Shown here in pieces: positions 24,940 to 34,488 of a stretch of DNA of 64,000 nt (its first letter is position 1; the number at the start of each line of letters is the position of its first letter). Source of the stretch: Streptomyces sp. JJ36 (GTDB taxonomy: Bacteria; Actinomycetota; Actinomycetes; Streptomycetales; Streptomycetaceae). The position numbers were made by a program, and so were the translations under genes. The notes beneath the pieces are model-generated. The model ran no database searches. It was not told the DNA's origin and saw only the letters and a program-made list of their open reading frames with translations. The stretch spans positions 1 through 64,000 of the forward strand of contig NZ_JACYHE010000020.1 of assembly GCF_021696945.1 (NCBI RefSeq), in the 5' to 3' direction.

Positions 24940-25788
24940 TCAACGACGAGGCTCCCACCGGAAGCGCTTCCGTACGACCCACCCGGCCAGCGCCGTCCAG
25001 GCCACCGCCACGCCGAGTGCCTGCAGCGCCTCGCCGCCGTCGGTGCCGCCGGTCCAGCCGCCGCGCAGCAGCTCCATGACCGGGGTGACGGGCAGCCACT
25101 CGGCGACCGCGGCCACCCCGTCGGGGAGGAGATCCAGCGGCACGAAGACGCCGCACAGGATGAAGGACACCATCATCAACGGCATCGGCGTGAGCTGCGC
25201 GCCCTCCGCGGAGCCGGTGAACGCCGCCGTGGCCGCCGCCGCGATCGCGGTGAAGGCGAGCCCGAGCAGCAGCCCGAGCACCAGCAGTTCCGGGGACTCC
25301 GGGGCCGCCAGGTCGAGCAGCGCGGCACCGCCCACGACCAGCAGCACGCACTGCGCCAGGGCGATGACGACGGCGGGCAGTGCCGCGCCGGCGAGGATCT
25401 CCGCGTCGCCGGGTTCGCCGGTGCGCAGCCGCTTGAGGACCAGCTCCTCGCGGCGGACGACGTAGGTGCCGACGAGGTTGGCGTAGACCGCGAAGAGCAG
25501 CACAAAGCCGATCGCGCCGGGCAGCAGGACCGTGCCGGTGGAGAGGCCGGTGCCGGACAGGTCCATGTCGGCGACGACGGACCGTACGGCGAAGGTGAGC
25601 GCGATCGGGATGACCAGCGCGGAGAAGAGCGCGGTCCGGTTCCGCACCAGCAGGGTCAGCTCGGCGCGGCCCAGGGCGCGCAGCCGGCCGGTGACGGTGG
25701 TGCGGGGGGCGACGGCGCCGCCCCCGGGGCCCTCGGGTCCGGGGGTGTCGCCGGGGCCGTCGTCGCGGCGCAGGGTCGTCGTGCTCAT
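24940..25788 (-). CDS. ABC-2 exporter permease
   Basis: 282 residues with six predicted membrane helices typical of ABC-2 permeases (DrrB/YadH-like): TALFSALVIPIALTFAV, GAIGFVLLFAVYANLVGTYV, ALPAVVIALAQCVLLVV, ELLVLGLLLGLAFTAIAA, PMPLMMVSFILCGVFVPLDL and a final helix near WTALAGWVV. The family signature-like segment around LDLLPDGVAAVAEWLPVTPV, before the last helix, is present. Its ATG overlaps the ATPase stop by 4 nt. The adjacent two-component system suggests membrane-stress or lipid-linked regulation. Substrate unknown. Confidence 0.9.
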   Translation of the reverse strand: MSTTTLRRDDGPGDTPGPEGPGGGAVAPRTTVTGRLRALGRAELTLLVRNRTALFSALVIPIALTFAVRSVVADMDLSGTGLSTGTVLLPGAIGFVLLFAVYANLVGTYVVRREELVLKRLRTGEPGDAEILAGAALPAVVIALAQCVLLVVGGAALLDLAAPESPELLVLGLLLGLAFTAIAAAATAAFTGSAEGAQLTPMPLMMVSFILCGVFVPLDLLPDGVAAVAEWLPVTPVMELLRGGWTGGTDGGEALQALGVAVAWTALAGWVVRKRFRWEPRR

Positions 25789-26777
25789 GCAGCGACCTCC
25801 TTCCTGTCGCGGGTGCCGCCGGTGGGGCCGTCCGTATGCCCGCTTCCGGACGCGTCCGGGACGTCGGGGTCCTCCGGGCCGGCCGTGTCGCCGGCGATCT
25901 CCAGGAAGACGTCCTCCAGCGAGGGCGACCGCGCGTCCAGCCCGGCCAGCTCCACGTCCTGCTCGCGGGCCCAGAGCAGCAGCTCGGTGAGGGTCTCCTG
26001 CATCCGCTCGGCCCGCACCTCGATCCGGCGTCCGTCCGCGGCCGCCGGGACCGAGAGCGGCAGCCGGGACGCCGGCACGTCCTCCGGCAGGGTGAAGCGG
26101 ATGCGGGAGGGGCGGGTGGCGGTCACCTCCTCGGGGGTGCCGGCGGCGACGATCCGGCCGGTGCGCATGATCGCCAGCCGGTCGGCGAGGTACTCGGCCT
26201 CCTCCAGGTAGTGCGTGGTCAGCAGCACGGTCGTGCCGCCGTCCCGCAGTTCCCGTACGAGGTCCCAGGTGTCCCGGCGGCCCTCGGGGTCCAGCCCGGT
26301 GGTGGGCTCGTCCAGGAAGAGCACCTCGGGCCGCCCGACCAGGGCCAGCGCCAGATCGAGGCGGCGCCGCTCGCCGCCGGAGAGCTGCTTGACCCGCACG
26401 TCCTCGCGCCGGCCCGCCAGCCCGACCATGCCCAGGGCCTCGGTCACCGGCCGCGCGCCGCTGGTGCACCCGGCCCACATGCGGGCGGTCTCGCCCACCG
26501 TCAGCTCCGCGGGGAAGCCGCCCTCCTGGAGCATGACGCCGGTACGCGGGCGCACCTTCGCCCGTTCGGCGTACGGGTCGTGGCCGAGCACCCGGACCCG
26601 GCCGCCGCTCGGGCGGGCCAGGCCCTCGAGCACCTCCACCGTGGAGGTCTTGCCCGCGCCGTTGGTGCCGAGCAGGGCGAACACCTCCCCGGCGGCCACG
26701 GTGAAGGAGATGCCGCGCACGGCCGCGAAGTCCTTCGCGTAGCGGCGTTCCAGCCTGTCGACCTCGATGACATCCAT
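25785..26777 (-). CDS. ABC exporter ATP-binding subunit
   Basis: 330 residues. Walker A GTNGAGKTS, Q-loop VMLQEGGFP, signature LSGGERRR, Walker B VLFLDEPTTGLD and H-loop TTHYLEEA are all canonical. The C-terminal roughly 100 residues form the DrrA-type regulatory domain and end in a disordered acidic tail. It is the first gene of the operon ATPase-permease-kinase-regulator on the minus strand. A perfect 12-bp inverted repeat 50 nt ahead of the ATG is the likely control site. Confidence 0.93.
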   Translation of the reverse strand: MDVIEVDRLERRYAKDFAAVRGISFTVAAGEVFALLGTNGAGKTSTVEVLEGLARPSGGRVRVLGHDPYAERAKVRPRTGVMLQEGGFPAELTVGETARMWAGCTSGARPVTEALGMVGLAGRREDVRVKQLSGGERRRLDLALALVGRPEVLFLDEPTTGLDPEGRRDTWDLVRELRDGGTTVLLTTHYLEEAEYLADRLAIMRTGRIVAAGTPEEVTATRPSRIRFTLPEDVPASRLPLSVPAAADGRRIEVRAERMQETLTELLLWAREQDVELAGLDARSPSLEDVFLEIAGDTAGPEDPDVPDASGSGHTDGPTGGTRDRKEVAA

Positions 26778-26828
26778 GCCTTACAGGGTCCCGTCCCGGG
26801 TGGGGGCGGTGCAGTGCGGGCTGTCATC

Positions 26829-26856
26829 GGCCCGGATGACGTTTGTCATCCGGGCC
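26829..26856. promoter_or_regulatory. Perfect palindrome upstream of the ABC/two-component operon
   Basis: A perfect 12-bp inverted repeat (GGCCCGGATGAC and GTCATCCGGGCC) flanks GTTT. GTCATC also occurs at 26823-26828, giving three GTCATC/GATGAC units. The position 50-80 nt before the ATG fits a response-regulator site; a terminator role is possible but no gene ends here. Confidence 0.55.
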
Positions 26857-26931
26857 CCGGAGAGCGGGGCGGGCGCACAGGGGAGGGGCGCGGGGGCACG
26901 GAGCCGGGTGGCCGGGGAGCCGGAAACGTGA

Positions 26932-26963
26932 GAGGGCCCGGCCGTCGGAACGGCCGGGCCCTC
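26932..26963 (-). terminator. Terminator of the second tRNA-Gly gene
   Basis: Perfect 14-bp stem GAGGGCCCGGCCGT/ACGGCCGGGCCCTC with a CGGA loop, 7 nt beyond the tRNA 3' end. Confidence 0.75.
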
Positions 26964-26969
26964 CACCCG

Positions 26970-27042
26970 AGCGGACGACGAGGCTCGAACTCGCGACCTC
27001 AACCTTGGCAAGGTTGCGCTCTACCAACTGAGCTACGTCCGC
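26970..27042 (-). tRNA. tRNA-Gly (GCC), second identical copy
   Basis: The same 73-nt sequence as 22192-22264, anticodon GCC in TTGCCAA. It lies 78 nt downstream of the aberrant tRNA-Gly(TCC) on the same strand, probably in one transcript. Confidence 0.95.
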
Positions 27043-27120
27043 ATGCCTCCGCCCGGCTCTCACCGGACGGCGCGACAGTCACTCTACCCGATCCACGGGA
27101 CCGGGAGAGAAGTCGGTCGG

Positions 27121-27192
27121 AGCGGGTGACAGGAATCGCACACTGCGCCTCCCTCTTGGAAAGAGGGCGCTCTACTACTGAGCTACACCCGC
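27121..27192 (-). tRNA. Structurally aberrant tRNA-Gly (TCC)
   Basis: 72-nt cloverleaf. Acceptor GCGGGTG/CACCCGC pairs fully, D-stem GCTC/GAGC and anticodon stem CCCTC/GAGGG are perfect, loop TTTCCAA gives anticodon UCC. The D-loop AGTAGTA has A where G18 is expected. The T-arm CAGTG-TGCGATT-CCTGT does not form a normal stem, and the T54-T55-C56 element reads TGC. It may be a decayed gene or a tRNA that no longer binds EF-Tu normally. Confidence 0.8.
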
Positions 27193-27378
27193 GCGCTTCC
27201 CGAGGTCTCCCCTTCCGGGGCGGCCTCGCGGCGTGTGCACGACTCTAGCCGATCACCGGGGGGTCGCCGCAAGTCGGCTCCGGGCGCGGGTCGTTCGGTG
27301 CGCACCGGCGCGGCGGTGGCCCGTACGTGTGGCCGCGCCGCGGCCCTGCCGTACGCCCCCCGGTGGAGGGTGCGCCGC

Positions 27379-27696
27379 TCAGCGGGAGGCGTGGAACGCC
27401 TCGTACACCTTCTTCGGGATGCGTCCGCGCGGCGGCACCTTGAAGCCGTTCGACTCCGCCCACGCGCGCACCGCGCGCGGGTCCGGCGCGACGGAGGTGT
27501 GCCGGTAGGCCTTGCCCGACTTCGCCCGCTTCCGGCCGGCTTCCACATAGGGTGCCAGGGCCCCCCGCAGCTTCTTCGCATTGTCGTCGTTGAGATCGAT
27601 CTCGTACGACTTGCCGTCGAGGCCGAATGCGACCGTCTCCGACGCTTCCCCGCCGTCGATGTCGTCGGAGAGCGAAACCACTACGCGCTGCGCCAC
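27379..27696 (-). CDS. lsrL: Lsr2-family nucoid-associated protein (LsrL-like)
   Basis: About 105 residues. Lsr2 proteins bind AT-rich DNA, bridge it and silence it. The N-terminal oligomerisation part is VAQRVVVSLSDDIDGGEASE and FGLDGKSYEIDL. The C-terminal AT-hook-like domain has VRAWAESNGFKVPPRGRIPKK, where the RGR-type minor-groove element reads RGRI. The size fits the family (about 105-112). The GTG at 27696 is chosen because it gives the canonical AQRVVV start; an ATG at 27714 is in frame. Its position next to purSQL corresponds, as I recall, to the second Lsr2 paralogue of Streptomyces rather than the main Lsr2. Confidence 0.92.
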   Translation of the reverse strand: MAQRVVVSLSDDIDGGEASETVAFGLDGKSYEIDLNDDNAKKLRGALAPYVEAGRKRAKSGKAYRHTSVAPDPRAVRAWAESNGFKVPPRGRIPKKVYEAFHASR

Positions 27697-28040
27697 GGAT
27701 ATCGGTCCTTCCATCGGGATCGCCCTGCGCTCGCGCTCCAGCCGCGCCGTTCGAAGAGCTGACGTGCGGAAATGGAGGCGTGCCCCGGCCGCGTCCGTTC
27801 TCCGGCACGCAGGGCCTTTTCTTTTGTACGGGGCAGGCAATGCAATGTGCGCCGGGATTGTGCGGGACGCACATCCTGCCGCAATAGCGACCCTACTTAT
27901 TCCCACGTCGTTTTCCCAGTGTCCAGTGCCGGAGATGCGCGAATGTGAGATATCTACTCGCGTAGATTCCGGGGGCGGGTAGGCTGGCGTACCGGAGCAG
28001 CACGCTTCCCCAGCAGCACCCCACCTCACCGGGAGTACCC
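27697..28040. promoter_or_regulatory. AT-enriched divergent promoter region between lsrL and purS
   Basis: 344 nt with markedly more A and T than the surroundings, notably 27830-27970. It holds the inverted repeat ATCTAC-TCGC-GTAGAT (27952-27967) and a TAGGCT -10-like box (27980-27985) about 55 nt before purS. The lsrL ribosome-binding site (AAGGA) lies near 27706. No gene is seen. Confidence 0.5.
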
Positions 28041-28316
28041 GTGGCCCGCGTCGTAGTCGACGTCATGCTGAAGCCGGAGATCCTCGACCCGCAGGGGCAG
28101 GCCGTCCACCGTGCCCTGCCCCGGCTCGGCTTCGAGGGCATCGCCGATGTCCGCCAGGGCAAGCGCTTCGAGCTCGAAGTGGAGGGGCCCGTCGACGAGG
28201 CGGCCCTCGCCCGCGTCCGTGAGATGGCCGAGACCTTCCTGGCCAACACCGTGATCGAGGACTTCACCGTCCGCGTCGAGGAGCCCGCCGCCGGCTCCGC
28301 GGAGGCCGCGGCGTGA
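28041..28316 (+). CDS. purS: FGAM synthase subunit PurS
   Basis: 91 residues. Small scaffold subunit that, with PurQ and PurL, converts FGAR to FGAM; it helps channel ammonia from PurQ to PurL. Typical features: [39 protein letters not shown], and CT helix with [12 protein letters not shown]. It starts with GTG behind GGGAG. The stop overlaps the purQ GTG by 4 nt. The Ala-rich tail is slightly longer than usual. Confidence 0.97.
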   Translation: MARVVVDVMLKPEILDPQGQAVHRALPRLGFEGIADVRQGKRFELEVEGPVDEAALARVREMAETFLANTVIEDFTVRVEEPAAGSAEAAA

Positions 28317-29037
28317 CCGGCACGGCCCCCACCAGCACAGCGACCGGCGCGGGCGCCCCCGGCTCCACCGGCCGCATCGGCGTCGTCACCTTCCCCGGCT
28401 CGCTCGACGACCGGGACGCGCAGCGCGCCGTACGGCTGGCCGGCGGCGAGCCGGTCGCCCTGTGGCACCGGGACACGGAGCTGCACGGGGTCGACGCGGT
28501 GGTGCTGCCCGGGGGATTCTCCTACGGCGACTATCTGCGGGCCGGCGCGATCTCCCGTTTCTCCCCGGTGATGGAGTCCGTCATCGACGCCGCCCGCGGG
28601 GGAATGCCGGTGCTGGGCATCTGCAACGGCTTCCAGGTGCTCACCGAGACCCATCTGCTGCCCGGCGCCATGCTCCGCAACGACCACCTGCATTTCGTCT
28701 GCCGCGACCAGCGGCTGCGCGTCGAGAACGCCGGCACCGCCTGGACCGGCGACTACACCCGCGGCCAGGAGATCACCGTTCCGCTGAAGAACAACGACGG
28801 TCAGTTCGTCGCCGACGAACGCACCCTGGACATGCTGGAGGCGGAGGGCCGCGTCGTCTTCCGCTACACCGGCCTCAACCCCAACGGGTCGCGCCGCGAC
28901 ATCGCCGGCATCACCAACGAGGCCGGCAACGTCGTCGGCCTCATGCCACACCCCGAGCACGCCGTCGAGGAGCTGACCGGGCCGACCACCGACGGCCTCG
29001 GGTTCTTCACCTCGGTCCTGAAGAAGCTGGTCACCGC

Positions 29038-29041
<4 letters not shown>
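28313..29041 (+). CDS. purQ: FGAM synthase glutaminase subunit PurQ
   Basis: 242 residues. Class I glutamine amidotransferase supplying ammonia to PurL. The nucleophile is Cys104 in [12 protein letters not shown] and the His-Glu pair lies in [12 protein letters not shown]. The N-terminus has a roughly 18-residue Thr/Ala/Gly extension before the usual [16 protein letters not shown]. The gene is coupled to purS by a GTGA overlap and to purL by an ATGA overlap, so stoichiometric production is likely. Confidence 0.97.
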
Positions 29042-31329
<2,288 letters not shown>

Positions 31330-31608
31330 CGCCGGGCACCGTGCGCTCCGCACACCCGCGCGGTCCGCACGACCTGCACGCGGCACGGCCGGCCCGTCCG
31401 TGCCGGCCGCACGACCTGCACCTTCGCTCGGGTCCGCGTGCGGGCGCCTCGTCCCCGGGACGGGGCGCCCTCCGCCGTCCCCGGGGGGCGAGCCCCGCGT
31501 CCGCCCGGTCCGGGCCCGGCCGGTGCCGGGCACCCGGGCAGCAGTTCCCGCCGTCACCCGGGCGCCGGGCCCGTGTCGCAGGGGTCACCCCGGTCACATC
31601 GCACACCG

Positions 31609-31614
31609 TAAGCT
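31609..31614 (+). promoter_or_regulatory. Possible -10 box of a leaderless gene
   Basis: TAAGCT is followed by 7 nt (CACCACC) and the ATG at 31622. No Shine-Dalgarno sequence is present between them. Confidence 0.4.
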
Positions 31615-31621
31615 CACCACC

Positions 31622-32410
31622 ATGCCGTCCCGCACTTACGACCCCGCCAAGGTCCGCAAGGCGCTCACCGCCCAGGTGGAGGCGTTGGCCGGCGCCGCCC
31701 ACACGATCGGCGCGGAGCAGCGTGCGCTGCCCTCCGGGCTGCCGGGCTGGGACGTACACCATCTGCTCGTGCACATCGCCCTCCAGATCGACGCGGTGCC
31801 GCGACTGCTCGCCCGCCCCGAACCGGCCGCCACCAAGGCGGAGGTGGACCTCTCCACCTGGGCCCGCTCCACCGTCACCCGCGCCGAGAAGCTCGACGAG
31901 GACACCCGCACCGAGGCTGCCCGTACGCCGGACGCCGCCGCCCGCATCGACGAGGCGGTGGAACAGCTCGAACCGGTGCTGGAGTCGGCCGTCCGGCCGG
32001 ACCTGCTGCTCCCGCACCCCTTCGGCGCCATGCGCGCGCTGGATTTCACCGTGACCCGGCTGGTGGAGCTCGTCGTCCACACCGACGACCTCAACCGCGC
32101 CACCCGTGCCGCGGTGCCGCTGGACCGTACGGCCCTCGCGGCGACCGTACGGCTGCTCGCGGACGCCGTCGCGGCCAAGGCGCCCGGGCGCTCGGTGGAG
32201 CTGCGCATCCCGCCGTTCGCGGTCACCCAGTGCGTCGCCGGGCCCCGGCACACCCGCGGCACACCGCCGAACGTCGTGGAGACCGACCCGCTCACCTGGC
32301 TGCGCCTCGCCACCGGCCGCACCACCTGGGCCGACGCCCGCAAGCGCCGCGTCCTCACCGCCAGCGGCGACCGCGCCGACCTCTCCGCCCACCTCCCGGT
32401 GCTGGGCTGA
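31622..32410 (+). CDS. Maleylpyruvate-isomerase-family mycothiol-dependent protein with SCP2-like C-terminus
   Basis: 262 residues. The N-terminal DinB-like four-helix region has GWDVHHLLVHIALQ and TRLVELVVHTDDLN, which place the conserved His, Glu and His metal ligands of the MDMPI/DinB superfamily. The C-terminal part (about 165-262, VELRIPPFAVTQCVAGPRHTRGTPPN and LTWLRLATGRTTWADA) resembles sterol-carrier-protein-2 folds often fused to such domains. Many actinobacterial members are predicted mycothiol S-transferases or isomerases. The exact reaction is unknown. Expression seems leaderless. The gene follows purL in the same orientation with a 292-nt gap. Confidence 0.85.
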   Translation: MPSRTYDPAKVRKALTAQVEALAGAAHTIGAEQRALPSGLPGWDVHHLLVHIALQIDAVPRLLARPEPAATKAEVDLSTWARSTVTRAEKLDEDTRTEAARTPDAAARIDEAVEQLEPVLESAVRPDLLLPHPFGAMRALDFTVTRLVELVVHTDDLNRATRAAVPLDRTALAATVRLLADAVAAKAPGRSVELRIPPFAVTQCVAGPRHTRGTPPNVVETDPLTWLRLATGRTTWADARKRRVLTASGDRADLSAHLPVLG

Positions 32411-32509
32411 GCGACCGGGGAGAGAGCCGAGCATGGTGCAGGTCAGGCTGGAGACCGGGCGGGAGCGCCTGCACCGGGTTTCTTGGCGCCTACGCGGCGG
32501 GGGTGGTGG

Positions 32510-32811
32510 CTGGGCGATCGTGGCCGGGTGCGGGCTGGTCGGTCGTTGCGGTCACTGCTTGGCGGGCTACGGGGGAGGGGTGGTGGGTGGCGGGTTCGTT
32601 CATGCTGCGGGCGCGGGTGGCGTGGTGGGTTGGGGTTCACCCGCCTGTGACGGGGCCGGGCGGTGGGGCGGTCGGTAGCCGGTGACGGGGGTGCCCTGGC
32701 TGGCTGTTGCCGCGCTGTGCCTGAGGCATCGTCTTCTCGCTCCGCTCGTTGCACGCCGGTGGCACTGCGGCGTTCGTCTGCGGGCCGTTCCGGAGCGGGG
32801 GGTGCGGGCGG
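32510..32811 (-). repeat. Dispersed GC-rich repeat, copy C (inverted)
   Basis: Reverse-complement copy of the repeat at 20381-20669. Read on the minus strand it runs from the CCGGAACGGCCCGCAGACG landmark to the GCACCCGGCCACGATCGCC landmark. With copy D it forms the outer arms of a long inverted repeat. Confidence 0.8.
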
Positions 32812-32913
32812 CCCGCAGCCGGTGAAGGCCGGGGCCGGGTGCTCGGACTGCGGTTTGGCGGCGCTGGGCATCCGGCGCGCGGCCTGCGGGGGCCTGCCCC
32901 CGGGAAGCGCCCG

Positions 32914-32991
32914 GACGATCTTGTACTGGTCCACGTAAATCCCATATCCGAGCCGGATTTTGGGCTTTTCGTGGACCAGTACAAGATCGTC
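32914..32991. repeat. Long palindrome P1
   Basis: A perfect 22-bp inverted repeat (32914-32935 with 32970-32991) around a 34-nt interior that itself can pair (CCCA/TGGG and ATCCG-AGC-CGGAT). The arm contains GATCTTGTACTGGTCCACG, shared with P2. If transcribed it would fold into one stem of more than 30 bp. Confidence 0.85.
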
Positions 32992-33081
32992 ATAGGCGCC
33001 GCCCACTGAGGCCCCTTACCCCCGCCCGCAACAGGGCAGCTCTGCCCGAGCAAGCCAGACATATGTGGCATTCCGCGAGTG

Positions 33082-33153
33082 GATCTTGTACTGGTCCACG
33101 CTTTTGACAAAAATCGCCCGAAATCTGTCAAAAGCGTGGACCAGTGCAAGATC
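33082..33153. repeat. Long palindrome P2
   Basis: A 28-bp inverted repeat (33082-33109 with 33126-33153) with a single mismatch and a 16-nt interior. The outer 19 bp are the same GATCTTGTACTGGTCCACG arm as in P1. The inner arm, with CTTTTGACA, is different, so only the outer part is conserved. Confidence 0.85.
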
Positions 33154-33160
33154 GTAGCGT

Positions 33161-33455
33161 ACCCCCACTCCGGAACGGCCCGCAGACAGACCGCGCAGTG
33201 CCACCGGCGTGACACGAGCGGAGCGAGAAGACGAAAGCTCAGGCACAGCGCGGCAGCAGCCCGCCAGGGCACCCCCGTCACCGGCTACCGACCGCCCCGC
33301 CGCCCGGCCCCGTCACAGACGGGTGAACCCGGCCCACCACGCCACCCGCGCCCGCAGCATGAGCGCGCCTCAGCAAGGCACCCCTCCCCCCGTAGCCCGC
33401 CAAGCAGTGACCGCAACGACCGACCAGCCCGCACCCGGCCACGATCGCCCAGCCA
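33161..33455 (+). repeat. Dispersed GC-rich repeat, copy D
   Basis: About 295 bp in the same orientation as copy B, from CCCCCACTCCGGAACGGCCC through the CCCCGTCACAGACGGGTGAA landmark to the CACCCGGCCACGATCGCC end. It differs from copy B by scattered substitutions and a one-base deletion near CGGGTGAACCC. Confidence 0.8.
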
Positions 33456-33561
33456 CCCCGGCCGCGACGCCGCACCCACCCACACCCCGCTCACCCACAC
33501 CCGCGTCCCCCGGTCGGCGCAGCCCTCGGAACCCGTGCCCGGGCCGGGCCGTCACAGGGGC

Positions 33562-34407
33562 ATGAAGACCATCCGTACGCTCCTGATCGCACCGCTGCTC
33601 GTGGGGGTCGCCGCCTGCGGGTCGGAGTCCGGGGAGGGCTCCGGCGCCGACCCCGGTCGTTCCGTCCGTACGGAGGACTCCGTGACCGGCGTCCGGTGGG
33701 AGGTGCAGAGCGTCACCGTGGACGGGAAGCGGCACGAGGCCCCGGGCGGCGCCTATCTCACCTTCGACGCCGACGGCCGGTCCGGCGGCCACGACGGCTG
33801 CAACCACATCGAGACCGCGACTAGCCTCGACGACGGCACACTCACCGTGGAGCCGAAGCGGACCACGATGATCGCCTGCACGGACGACATCCGGGAGTGG
33901 GTGAAGACGTTCTACGGCGCCCTGGACGGCAGGCTCGACGTGGAGGTGAGCGGCGACCGGCTGCGGCTGACCAACCCGGACGGCGACCGGGTCACGCTCA
34001 CCGCCCGGCGCCCGGCCCCCCTGGAGGGCACCCGGTGGGAGGTGCAGACGCTGCTCGACGGCGAGACGGCGACCTCGCTCCCGGACGGGCTGGAGGAGCC
34101 TCCGCACCTGCGCTTCGCGGAGAAGGGGAACGCCGTGCGCGGCGACCTGGGCTGCAACAGCTTCTCCGGGACGGCGCGCGTCGAGACCGGCGAGGACGGC
34201 CGGGACGGCGAGGGCCGTATCGACTTCGGCCCGCTGACCACCACCGAGATGGCCTGCACGGGCCCCGGCGGCGAGGTGGAGAAGTCCCTGCGGAAGGTCC
34301 TCGACGATCACACGGTCCGGTACGGGATCCAGGACCACACGCTCCGGGTGGTGGCCGGCGACGGCACCGGCTTCACCGCGGTGCCGCCCTCCGGGGAGCA
34401 GCGGTGA
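33562..34407 (+). CDS. META-domain lipoprotein, tandem domains
   Basis: 281 residues. The signal MKTIRTLLIAPLLVGVAAC ends in a VAAC lipobox, giving a predicted membrane-anchored lipoprotein exposed outside. Two META/HslJ-like beta domains follow: the first with VRWEVQSV and GCNHIETATSL (about 43-150), the second with TRWEVQTLL and LGCNSFSGTARV (about 155-275). Each has the G-C-N motif and an MACT or MIACT segment with a second cysteine, probably a disulphide per domain. META proteins such as HslJ link to stress and drug tolerance but have no known reaction. The ATG is preceded by a weak AGGGG ribosome-binding site. Confidence 0.88.
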   Translation: MKTIRTLLIAPLLVGVAACGSESGEGSGADPGRSVRTEDSVTGVRWEVQSVTVDGKRHEAPGGAYLTFDADGRSGGHDGCNHIETATSLDDGTLTVEPKRTTMIACTDDIREWVKTFYGALDGRLDVEVSGDRLRLTNPDGDRVTLTARRPAPLEGTRWEVQTLLDGETATSLPDGLEEPPHLRFAEKGNAVRGDLGCNSFSGTARVETGEDGRDGEGRIDFGPLTTTEMACTGPGGEVEKSLRKVLDDHTVRYGIQDHTLRVVAGDGTGFTAVPPSGEQR

Positions 34408-34475
34408 CCAGGCCGGACACCGGCGGTGAGGGGCGTCACGCCCGAACCGGATTCGGAGCAGCGCGCCCACTGGCC

Positions 34476-34481
34476 TAGACT
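34476..34481 (+). promoter_or_regulatory. purF -10 box (leaderless arrangement)
   Basis: TAGACT followed by 7 nt and the purF GTG at 34489. There is no ribosome-binding site between, so purF is probably translated from a leaderless transcript. Confidence 0.45.
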
Positions 34482-34488
34482 CGGCCAC

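Larger units (their letters stand above)
32411..33561. other. 1.15-kb gene-free region made of repeats
   Basis: No protein gene is supported. The region consists of repeat copy C, a 349-nt core with palindromes P1 and P2 separated by 90 nt, and repeat copy D. It separates the mycothiol-enzyme-like gene from the META lipoprotein. Confidence 0.7.

Noticed and set aside
22192..27192. Attachment site or integrated element at the tRNA-Gly genes
   Set aside because: No integrase and no direct repeat of a tRNA 3' end was seen. The two identical Gly genes are full genes with their own terminators.
27121..27192. Simple tRNA pseudogene
   Set aside because: Not fully excluded, but three perfect stems and a correct anticodon loop argue against random decay, so it is kept as a finding.
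32914..32991. DasR-type (dre) operators in the palindromes
   Set aside because: The arms contain ACTGGTC, half of the dre consensus, but it is followed by CACG, not the TAGACCAGT that would complete the site.
32914..33153. CRISPR array
   Set aside because: Only two units, each itself palindromic with variable inside and no regular spacer length; no cas genes are in the window.
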